A stretch of DNA of 8,953 nt from Opitutus sp. GAS368 (GTDB lineage: Bacteria; Verrucomicrobiota; Verrucomicrobiia; Opitutales; Opitutaceae), in assembly GCA_945861235.1 (NCBI GenBank), contig CAMATV010000108.1, forward strand, positions 1 to 8,953, read 5' to 3'. Made by a program: the position numbers and the translations under genes. Shown one piece after another: positions 1-8,100 of this stretch (positions are counted from its first letter, which is position 1; every line of letters starts with the position of its first letter). The notes below the pieces were generated by a model, which saw only the letters and a list, made by a program, of their open reading frames with translations, did no database searches and had not been told where the DNA came from.

Positions 1-2015
1 GAGTGGGTGGAACTGATCAGCATCTTGTCGGGCGACAGACCGGTCGCTTTGGCCGCGATCTTCTTGGCTTCATCGAGCACATCCGGTCCGGCGCCGAGAT
101 TGTCCACGACCACCAGGGCGAGCGTGGTGGCGCCATCGTCCAGCACCAACGCGCGAGCGTGGAGCGGATCGTGCGCGCTCTGGGCCAGGTTCGCGCTGAA
201 GCCGCCGGGCATGTTGAGTGGGAAAAGTTTTGGCGTGATGTCGACCGCGGCGGCGCCGGCGCGCAGGGCGGGGCGTTCGTAAACGACCTTGCCCCCGACA
301 ATCGTGACGGCAGAGCGCAGATCCCTCAGGCTTTCCGCCGGAACACGCAGGAAATCGCCGGTCAGGATCGCGAGATCCCCGAGTTTGCCGACTTCGATCG
401 ATCCCTTACGCGTTTCGTCGAAGCTGATCCACGCAGCGTCGATCGTCACCATCCGCAACGCCTCTTCGCGCGACACGCTTTGATCTGGCCCGAAGATCTG
501 ACCGCCTTCCGTTCGTCGGAGCACCGCAATCTGCATCGCGAGAAACGGATTGTAGGGATTCAGCGAGCTGTTCGGGTCGAAGCCCTGCATGTGATCCGCG
601 TTGATCGCCACGTGCACGCCGGCGTCGCGCCACGTTTTCAAGCCGATGAAGTGATTCAACCGCGGCGCGCCCAGCACGTCGGCCAGCGTGTCTCCATCTT
701 TGTAATACCACGTTGGCTGCGTGTCGACGGCGACACCCAGCCGCGCGGCGCGCTGGGCGGTTTTGGCGTCCGGCCAGTAGGCGTGGATCAGATTGTAGCG
801 GCGCGGCGCGATCGGACTGTCGGCGTCCGCGGCTTCGACGGCGTCGAGCACGGTATCGACCCCGGCATCGCCCGTGACGTGTGACGACATTTGCCACCCA
901 AGCCGGTGACCGGTGCGAATGATGTTTTTTATTTTCTCCGCGTTGACCCGGAGATCGCCGCGGTAGGCCGGATCGGAGATTCCGTAGATGGCAAATGCGC
1001 GTTCGCCGTAGGGTTCGCGCATGAACGCCGTGCCGTACAATGCGCCGCCGTCGACGCTGAACTTGATCGGGCCGTACCGCACCCAGTCGTCGCCGTCGCC
1101 CGTCTTGAATGGCATAGCACGGATGGCCTTCTCCGTGGCCTCAACGCTGCCGTCGGTGTTGATGCCGACGGTGATCGTTACGCGCACGGGCAGGCGTCCG
1201 TCGGCGCGAAGCTTGTTGAAGGTGGCGAAATTCTCTGCGCGCGGCGACCGTTCCGTGATGCTCGTGATGCCGAGTTCGTTGTAGCGGCGGAGCAGCGTGG
1301 CGAGTGATGCGAGGTACTTTTCCTCGGGCACGGTTCGGCCGGCGAGAAACGGGGTGAAGAGCGCGCTGCAGTTCTCCGTCATGCCGGTCGGTTCCCCATC
1401 GGGCCCGAGGTGAATCTTTCCGCCGGGTGGTGCCGCGCGATCCCGGGTGATGCCTGCCGCCTGCAGCGCCGCGCGATTCAGGATCTGCACCTGACGGTTC
1501 GCGTACTGCCACGTGAACAGCGCCGGATTCTCTGGGGCGGCGACGGTGAGTTCCGCGGACGTCGGGATGCGCCGTTCACGGATGCGGGTGGCATCGACGC
1601 GTGGCAGCTGAATCCAGGTACGGGGAGGCGTCTCGCGCGCCCGCTGCCGCACCCAGTCCTGAATCTCGGCGATTGAATGGAGCTGCGTGAACGGCTGCTG
1701 CGCCTCACCGCGAGCCGCGCCGGTGGCGTGGACGTGGGACTCGATTAGCCCCGGCACGACGGTCCGGCCGTGGGCATCGACGACCCGCGTGGCTGGACCT
1801 ACGTGCGCGCGGATATCCCGGTCGGTTCCAACGGCGACAAACACCCCGTCTTTGATGGCCACGGCGCTCGCCGTGCGAAACGAGGCGTCGACGGTGAGCA
1901 CCTTGCCATTCACGACTACAAGATCGGCCGGCGCGGCCGCGGCGGACGCGGGAGCCACGCTGGCGACGAGGCCAGTCAGGACACTGAGAATACAAGCCGG
2001 ACGAAATAACTTCAT
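1..2015 (-). CDS. Secreted YtcJ-like amidohydrolase fused to a neutral-ceramidase-like domain (3' end outside window)
   Basis: The frame is open from ATG at 2015 to the window edge (671 codons, no stop), so the C-terminus is missing. Residues 1-26 form a signal peptide (MKLFRPACILSVLTGL..., likely cut near ASA-AA). Residues about 30-584 are an Amidohydro_3/YtcJ-type metal-dependent hydrolase: an N-terminal strand domain (DLVVVNGKVLTVDA), then metal-site candidates HVH 94-96, Lys318 (IKFSVDGG), His379 (HVTGDAG), His411 (LIHAYW) and Asp474 (INADH), and the usual closing strands (GKLGDLAILTGDF, TIVGGKVVYE). From residue 585 the frame continues directly into RAGAAAVDITP, LHARALVLDDG, LALVVVDNL and ISSTHS. 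This is the start of a neutral/alkaline ceramidase-like domain related to the one in the upstream neighbour, and it reaches the first zinc-histidine position (His671). No second start or signal peptide lies at the junction, so this reads as one exported fusion protein. It starts 39 bases after the stop of the upstream gene, and no Shine-Dalgarno is seen. The substrate is unknown. The amidohydrolase call is strong, and the fusion is clear in the frame. Confidence 0.9.
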   Translation of the reverse strand, partial: MKLFRPACILSVLTGLVASVAPASAAAAPADLVVVNGKVLTVDASFRTASAVAIKDGVFVAVGTDRDIRAHVGPATRVVDAHGRTVVPGLIESHVHATGAARGEAQQPFTQLHSIAEIQDWVRQRARETPPRTWIQLPRVDATRIRERRIPTSAELTVAAPENPALFTWQYANRQVQILNRAALQAAGITRDRAAPPGGKIHLGPDGEPTGMTENCSALFTPFLAGRTVPEEKYLASLATLLRRYNELGITSITERSPRAENFATFNKLRADGRLPVRVTITVGINTDGSVEATEKAIRAMPFKTGDGDDWVRYGPIKFSVDGGALYGTAFMREPYGERAFAIYGISDPAYRGDLRVNAEKIKNIIRTGHRLGWQMSSHVTGDAGVDTVLDAVEAADADSPIAPRRYNLIHAYWPDAKTAQRAARLGVAVDTQPTWYYKDGDTLADVLGAPRLNHFIGLKTWRDAGVHVAINADHMQGFDPNSSLNPYNPFLAMQIAVLRRTEGGQIFGPDQSVSREEALRMVTIDAAWISFDETRKGSIEVGKLGDLAILTGDFLRVPAESLRDLRSAVTIVGGKVVYERPALRAGAAAVDITPKLFPLNMPGGFSANLAQSAHDPLHARALVLDDGATTLALVVVDNLGAGPDVLDEAKKIAAKATGLSPDKMLISSTH

Positions 2016-2054
2016 GATCGAGTGGGAGGGCGACGACGGAGCGGACCGCCGGGA

Positions 2055-4097
2055 CTACTTCAGTTCCGCGACCCGGAGATTCCTGAACTCCACCTTCATC
2101 TTCATGTTGGCGTGAACGTGCAGGCCGAGCGAGCCGGGCGAGGAAAATTTTTCGTGAGTGAACTGCGAGACCTTCCGCCCGTTCAGCGACGCCGTGTAGG
2201 TGGTGCCGCGCGCTTCGAGCCGCAACGTGTTCCACTGCCCCTCGGGCTTCAGCACCTCACCGGCGGTTTTCGCCTGACCCTCGTCCGGATAGCCGCCTTT
2301 GCTGATCCAAAACGAAGCCGTCATGTCGCGCTTCAGCGCGCGGGACACGCCAATCTGCATCTGCAGCTGCGAACGCGGTTCGCGAAACATGATGCCGCTG
2401 TCCATATCGCCACTCCAGCGGACTTCGAACTCGAAGACGAAGTCGCCGTACTTCTGCTCGGACCAGAGTGTGCTGCCCAAAAGCTTCTCGTCGTGCACGC
2501 CCACGATAGCTCCGTCCTGCACCGACCAGAACGGATTCGGATCGGGCACCGTCCAGCCCGTCAGGTCACGGCCATTGAAGATCGGCTTGAATACGATCGC
2601 AGTCGGAGCGTCTCCGGAATGCGGATGCACCTGGGCGAGGAGCGCGGTCAGCTGCGCGACGATCTTGCGGGTGGCGTTCTTCTCCACGCGATTCGTGCCC
2701 AGCCACGTCTCGTAGCCGCCCAGCTCGTGCTGCTCTGGCGTCGGCAGGTAGGCGTAGCCGCCGTTGGCGAGTTCGATTGTGAAGGTGTCCTTGAACGGGC
2801 TCTTCGCCTTGATCTCGAGTCCGGTCTCGGTGAACGCCTCGAACGGAATCGAGGCAACGCCGAGTTCGCCGAGGCGAAAGGCCTGGAGAATGACGCTGAC
2901 GGTCTTGGGCCATTCCTGCGCATCGATCACGCGTCGGGCGTAGGTGAGCTCGCGCGCATGAATCGGCGAAACGGTGGCCGGCCGGGCGAGTGCCTGGCGG
3001 GCGCGCTCGACCTGCGCGGCGGTCGGGTGGCGCACCTCGAGTTCCAGCTCCGCCTGTGCGGCCTTGAGTCCGATCCAGTCGCGGTGGTTGAGCGTTTTCT
3101 GGATACGCAGGACTTCCCGGGCGAGGTCGTCTGCGACGACTTGAATCTGCTGATACGCCGGGTCGCGTTTGCCGGGCGGCGCGAGGAGATTGGTGTTGTT
3201 GACGTCGGCGCAGGGGCCGTTGGCGAGGAGGCCGACGAAGGGCGGATGCTGACCCTCCGCGCCGACGAGCTCCTTGAGCCGTTCACAAAACGCCCCGAAA
3301 TAGTCGGCGGAGACGTGGTCGCCGGGCACGCCGCCGACGTAGTGCAGCCAGTAGTTGGTGAGGAGCGCGATGGGCCGGCCCGCGAGCGATTGCAGCGAGA
3401 GCACGTACACTTCCGGGTTCGTCGGTCCGGCGGGTTGAAGCAGATCGGGACGCCGGCCCGGATTCATGACTGCCCGGTCCTGGTCGCCGAAAGGATTGGT
3501 CGCGGTCTTGCCGTCCTTGAGGAGCCAGCGCCGGTTGAATACGTGCTGGGGCAACTGGCCCGCGCCCCACGCGATGCGCGCCGGCTCCAGCTGGTTGATC
3601 GCGCGGCGCACGCCGTCGGCGATCCGACGGGCGAGAAAGGCCTGATACTCGTCGAGTGTTGGGGTATGAAGGAGCGGATTGACGCCGCGCGCGTTGGGGC
3701 CGGAGTGCGTGTGCGTCGCGGACATCATCATGTTTTCCGGCGGCACGCCGGTGGCCGCGTGAATCGCACGCTTGGCCTCGTCGAAGACCTCGCGATTTAC
3801 GGACAGATTATCCACGACCACGAACACTAGGCGCGTCGTGCCGTCGTCGAGGGCGAGACACCGTGCGTGTAGTTCGTCGTGCACGTGTGCGGCGTTCACG
3901 ACCGAGGTGCTGCCGACGAGGGGAACGCCCAGCGGCGGCGTCACGTTACTGGTGGCGGCGCCGGCTTTGAAGATTTTGGCGGACGACGTGGTAGCGCCAG
4001 AGCTGGCGGCCCGCGGCTGAGCTATGAGCCCGGTGCCTGCGAGTGAGAGCGCGAGCATCAGGATGAAATGCGTCCACCGGGATGAATTCATGAGCAT
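2055..4097 (-). CDS. Secreted neutral-ceramidase-like protein with C-terminal DUF1080 (3-keto-glycoside hydrolase family) domain
   Basis: 680 residues from ATG 4097; a second ATG at 4091 gives 678. The frame stays open upstream to 4250, but that extension overlaps the preceding gene and is Arg/Ser-rich, while the 4097 start gives a normal signal peptide (WTHFILMLALSLAGTGLIAQ). Residues about 44-500 are neutral/alkaline ceramidase-like: KAGAATSNVTPPLGVP, VFVVVDNL, THTHSGP (128-134), NYWLHYVGG (His252), IPFEAFTETG (Glu420) and NGGYAYLPT (Tyr448/450) match the family's zinc-site regions. The segment matching the GDVSPN amidase motif reads ADVNNT (297-302), so the usual nucleophilic Ser is Asn300. 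Residues about 503-680 are a DUF1080 domain, a family with 3-keto-glycoside hydrolases: IFNGRDLTGW, the WSVQDGAIVG segment, MDSGIMFRE, GQWNTLRLEARG, LNGRKV and a closing FRNLRVAELK. It starts 25 bases after the esterase stop. Periplasmic or outer-surface location is inferred, and catalytic activity on ceramide is doubtful. Confidence 0.9.
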   Translation of the reverse strand: MLMNSSRWTHFILMLALSLAGTGLIAQPRAASSGATTSSAKIFKAGAATSNVTPPLGVPLVGSTSVVNAAHVHDELHARCLALDDGTTRLVFVVVDNLSVNREVFDEAKRAIHAATGVPPENMMMSATHTHSGPNARGVNPLLHTPTLDEYQAFLARRIADGVRRAINQLEPARIAWGAGQLPQHVFNRRWLLKDGKTATNPFGDQDRAVMNPGRRPDLLQPAGPTNPEVYVLSLQSLAGRPIALLTNYWLHYVGGVPGDHVSADYFGAFCERLKELVGAEGQHPPFVGLLANGPCADVNNTNLLAPPGKRDPAYQQIQVVADDLAREVLRIQKTLNHRDWIGLKAAQAELELEVRHPTAAQVERARQALARPATVSPIHARELTYARRVIDAQEWPKTVSVILQAFRLGELGVASIPFEAFTETGLEIKAKSPFKDTFTIELANGGYAYLPTPEQHELGGYETWLGTNRVEKNATRKIVAQLTALLAQVHPHSGDAPTAIVFKPIFNGRDLTGWTVPDPNPFWSVQDGAIVGVHDEKLLGSTLWSEQKYGDFVFEFEVRWSGDMDSGIMFREPRSQLQMQIGVSRALKRDMTASFWISKGGYPDEGQAKTAGEVLKPEGQWNTLRLEARGTTYTASLNGRKVSQFTHEKFSSPGSLGLHVHANMKMKVEFRNLRVAELK

Positions 4098-4122
4098 GGG
4101 AAAATGAAGGGAAAGCCGGCGC

Positions 4123-5103
4123 TCACTTGCGCAGCGCCGAGTCGACAAACTCGAACAACGCCTTCGTGGCGGGATCACCGGGGCGACCGAGGTCGGTGTT
4201 GATCTTGATGTGATTGGTGTTGGCGCCGGCGAAGATCCTCGACGAGACACCGGCGGCGGTGAGGACCTGATGCAGGCGTTGAGCCTGGGCCGTGGTGTCG
4301 GGGAGATCGGCGACGTGGAGCAGGAGAAAAGGCGGGATGCCTTTGTCGCGGGCGATGTGATTCACGGCGGAGAGATCGCGCTGGTGTTCGCCGTCGCCGA
4401 ATTTTTCGCGATGGCCGAATTTCGGGTCGGGCTGGCCGAGGGCTTTGCGACGGGCCGCGGAGGTCGCGACTTGGAGCGGTACGTCGTAGGTATCGCCGTC
4501 GACCGGCACACAGCCCTGGATGATGGCGAGGGAAAGACCCACCGCTTTAAGGTAGCGATCGTCGGTGCAGATGAGTGCCGCCAGTTGCGCGCCGGAGGAA
4601 TGACCTATGACGAAAATACGCGTCGGATCGCCGCCGTAGCGTGCGATGTGGTCGTGGACCCAGCGAATCGAGCGAGCGATGTCGCGGACGATTTCCTCCA
4701 TGGGCACGTGCGGACGGAAGCGATGATTGGTGGAGACGAAGACGAAGACGTTTTCCATGAAGGCGCGCGGCTTGTCCGTCACGCGCGTCTTGTCGCCGTT
4801 CTCCCAGCCGCCTCCATGAATCCAGAAAACCACGGGGAGTTCGTTCGCCGCCGCCGGAGCGTGGATATCGAGCGTCTGACGTTCGTTCACCGGTTCGGCA
4901 TACGGAATGTCCCGCGTCACGTTTTGGGCCTTAGTCGCGGTGAGGAAGGCGGAGGTGGTCAGAGTCAGGGCGAGAACAAATTTCACGGCGGTGAAAAGAA
5001 TGAATGCGAGGTGGTCAGTAGCCACGAGCGGTGGCGTGTGGCCGACTAACGCGCGTTCACTTCGCGGCTGCTGGGAGTTCCGGGGATGGACGGGACGATG
5101 CAT
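4123..5103 (-). CDS. Exported alpha/beta hydrolase (BD-FAE/carboxylesterase type)
   Basis: 326 residues from ATG 5103. The fold is shown by VVFWIHGGGW (91-100, oxyanion-hole HGGG), the nucleophile elbow GHSSGAQL (Ser169 in GxSxG), an acid candidate in LLLHVADLPDT (Asp266 or Asp269) and a catalytic His candidate in NTNHIKIN (His298). The family hydrolyses carboxylic esters, including feruloyl and acetyl esters of glycans; the actual substrate cannot be read from sequence. Start choice: the receptor stop and this ATG overlap as TGATG, with an AAGGA 8 bases ahead, favouring 5103. Yet residues 1-33 look non-conserved (basic, Pro-rich), and a GTG at 4986 (codon 40) would give a textbook signal peptide (VKFVLALTLTTSAFLTATKAQ minus its last residue), a 287-residue protein and 116 non-coding bases upstream. 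Either way the hydrophobic stretch predicts export or a membrane anchor. It lies between the TonB receptor and the ceramidase-like gene, fitting a role in extracytoplasmic substrate breakdown. Confidence 0.88.
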   Translation of the reverse strand: MHRPVHPRNSQQPRSERALVGHTPPLVATDHLAFILFTAVKFVLALTLTTSAFLTATKAQNVTRDIPYAEPVNERQTLDIHAPAAANELPVVFWIHGGGWENGDKTRVTDKPRAFMENVFVFVSTNHRFRPHVPMEEIVRDIARSIRWVHDHIARYGGDPTRIFVIGHSSGAQLAALICTDDRYLKAVGLSLAIIQGCVPVDGDTYDVPLQVATSAARRKALGQPDPKFGHREKFGDGEHQRDLSAVNHIARDKGIPPFLLLHVADLPDTTAQAQRLHQVLTAAGVSSRIFAGANTNHIKINTDLGRPGDPATKALFEFVDSALRK

Positions 5104-8100
5104 CAGAATCGTCCTTGGACGCCCGCGGCGATCGTCGGATACACGGATCTGATTCGCGCCACGCGCCCTTCAACTCCGCGCCAGATGTTGCTCGAGGGTT
5201 CGCCGAAAATATTATCCCAGTTCAGGTACACGCTGGTTTTGGGCGTGGCCGCGAAGGTGATCTTGGCAGAGGTCGTGACCTTGGGCGACTCGTACAGAAT
5301 GAGTGCGGCATTCGTCGAAGCCGTTTGCAGGTAGGTGTCGACCCAGTTGGTTTGCAGGCGCACGTCGTAGCGCCGCTTCTTGTAGCTGAGCGCGATATTC
5401 GCGGTCCTCGGACGAAAGCCAGCGACCTGCGTGGTGGCGATGGGCGTGCCGTAGTCGCCGCGGGTGGAAAGCTGGGTGTAGTTCAGATTTATGCCGAAGC
5501 CGCTCCAGAAGCCGGGGAGGAAGACGAACTGCTGCTGGTAGCTCAGTTCGAAGCCGCGGTAGCGGGCATGGCCGCCGTTGGCCGATGTCGTAATGCTATA
5601 GCCCTCGTACAGCCCGTCGAAACCGTTGTTGGAGCCGGAACCGACGGTCTGACTGGTGTCGGTGAAGATGAAGTCACTGACCTCCTTCAGAAATACGCCG
5701 GCGGTGAACAGCCCCACGGGTTCGAAGTAGTATTCGAGCGTGACGTCGAAATTGTCCGCGTGTTGCGGCTTCAGCCCTGTATTGGCAACGGTGATGCGCT
5801 GGGCGCCCTCGTTCACCGCGGTGTTGGGAATGATCGACGAGATGCTGGGCCGGCCGATGCTGGTCGAGTAGCTGGCGCGGCCGATGAATCCGCTGCGATG
5901 CGTATATTTGAAATGCACGCCCGGGAACACGTCCTGGTACTGTCCTTCCGAGCGAACGCGGGTGCCCCACTCGTATTCAGCGCGACGTTTGATTTCCTCT
6001 TCCGTCAGAGGACCGGCAAACGCCGCGCGGCGGGCGGCCTCGGCGGCGTTTACGGTGCGATTCAAGGGCCCGTTGCCGAGCGTGCGAGTTTCCTCGAAGC
6101 GCAGACCAGCCAGCAGGCCGAGCGCGCCGATCTGGCCGTTCGCCATGATATAACCGCTGGCAATCGTCTCACGGAAGTCCTGCTGATTCCTCAACCGCTG
6201 GACATATTTGTAACTGAGGTCCTCGGGCCAGGACTGCGGATTGTCCTCCTTGTGCTGAGCGACGTAGAGCATGTCCACCCAAGGCGCCTGACGCTGGCCG
6301 TCGATTCGATCCGATATCCAGGATGATTTATCGGCAAACTGCCCAAGCCCGCCCGGCCCGATGAACGTGTAGCTGTGGGGGCGAATATTTCGCTTCCGTT
6401 GCTGACGCTGGAACTGCAGGCCGGTTTTAATGAAAGCAGGAATGGCCAGGTCGAGGCCCCGCTTCACGTTGAAGCGTCCCTCGGTGATGGACGATTCCGC
6501 GCCGTTGTGATTCTGCGTCATGGTCAGAGTCTGGTAGCTGTTCAAATCGTACGCGTCGCGCCCCGCCGTCTGGGTGACGAGCGGCCAGGCGCCATCCCGC
6601 GAGCGGTCGATGATCCAGCCGATGTTCGCGAGGCCGCCGATGGTCAGGGTTCCTTTCGGCCGGCCCTTGCTGTACTTTCGCTCGAAGGGAGCGAAATTGG
6701 GATACGCCTCTGCGAGCGAGAGCGTGGCGCTGTAATCGATGATCAGGCGATCGAGTTTGTGCACGACGGCCGCTTGATAGCGGTACGTGTCGTTGGTCAG
6801 ATCGTAGGCGGTGTCCGTCATGGACGCCGTCGTGGCGACGTTGGGCAGCGCTTCCGATCGGGTTTCACTGTAGCCGGGCGCGAAACGAGCGGCGGCGTCG
6901 GCGGTGGCGAATGCATGACCCCGGGTGTGAGTGCCCTCGAGGTAGAAGTTGTTCGAGGCCGACACGGACAGGACGGCGCGGTCGCTCAGTTTGTATTCGA
7001 GTTTCAGATGCAGATTTTGCCGCGTGTCGGGGCCCGAAGCACCGGCGAGGCTAATCTCCGTGGAGCGGATGTAGGCCGGCTGGCCTAAGGTGGCCTGGTA
7101 GTTGAAGTTCGCGCCCTGCTGGCTGCTGAAAGAAGTCGTGCGGGAGTAGTTGAGGGTCACACCCAGCCGTCGCGCTGATCCGAGGAGATCAGAATAGCTG
7201 AAGCTGAATGCGGGCGTGAGTTTCTCGATGGGCTCTTCGAACCAGCGTTTCTGTGATTCCGCGCGGCCGCCGATCCGGTCGATGGCGTGGAGAAAGCCGA
7301 CCGAATAGTTGAACATCCGGGGATTCGTGCGACCGAACGCGGTGCGCGTGACCAGGTTGATGCTGCCTCCGATGGAACTGGCCGGCATGTCCGGCGTGGG
7401 CGCCTTGGTGACCTCGATGCTCTCGACCATCGAGATGGAGGCCTGGAGAAAATCGAACGAGCGACTGGTGCCGGAGCTGTTGGTGCTGGCGAGCTGAACA
7501 CCATCCATCTCCACGGTGTTCAAGCTCGAATCGATGCCGCGCACCATCACGTCGCGGGTCTTGCCGACGTTGTTCGTGACGTTGAGGCCCGGCAATTTTT
7601 CCAGAAAGGAACCGATATTGTCTTCGGTCAACGAGCCGTACAGGTCGGTCGCAACGACATTCTTCACGTTGGGCGCCAGGCGCTGGCGAGTGATGGCGCG
7701 GGAACTGCCTTCGCGTTCACCTTCGACCACGAAGGACTCCATTTTGTAAACGTCCGAGGTGAGGGCTACATTCTTCAGGCCGGCTGAACCGGCAGAGAAG
7801 GTCACGGGGAGAGATTGGGGCGTCAGGCCGAGATATGTGAAGACGAGCGTGGCGTCGCCGGCCTCGGCGCGGATCGTATAGCGTCCCTCCTGATCCGTGA
7901 CGGCGGTCCAACGAGTGCCCTGCACGGCGACTTGAGCGCCTTCGAGATATGATCCGGTCGCGGCGTTCGAAACTCTTCCGGTGACCGTTCCAAATTCCAC
8001 TGCGCGGGCTGGAGCAGGTGCTTGGGCCCGTACGGGGTCGAGCGGATTTACGAGGTAGAGCAGGCCGCAGAGCGCGGCACTTCGCGAAGGACGAGGCATG

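Noticed and set aside
3..884. Plus-strand open frame of 293 codons, and similar ones at 4210-5049 and 6375-7088
   Set aside because: Each is antisense to a well-supported gene and shows only reverse-complement composition bias.
2022..3830. Long plus-strand open frame (602 codons)
   Set aside because: It lies antisense to the ceramidase-like/DUF1080 gene, is Arg/Val/Gly-rich without recognisable domains, and is explained by high GC leaving few stops opposite a real gene.
4098..4250. N-terminal extension of the ceramidase-like frame
   Set aside because: It overlaps the end of the esterase gene, is Arg/Ser-rich, and would put 51 residues ahead of a normal signal peptide.
5021..5035. Small inverted repeat (GCCAC, 5-base loop, GTGGC) near the esterase start
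   Set aside because: The stem has only 5 pairs and no T run, which is too weak to call a terminator or operator.
5031..6326. Plus-strand open frame of 431 codons
   Set aside because: Antisense to the conserved receptor barrel, low-complexity composition and no motif: a shadow frame.
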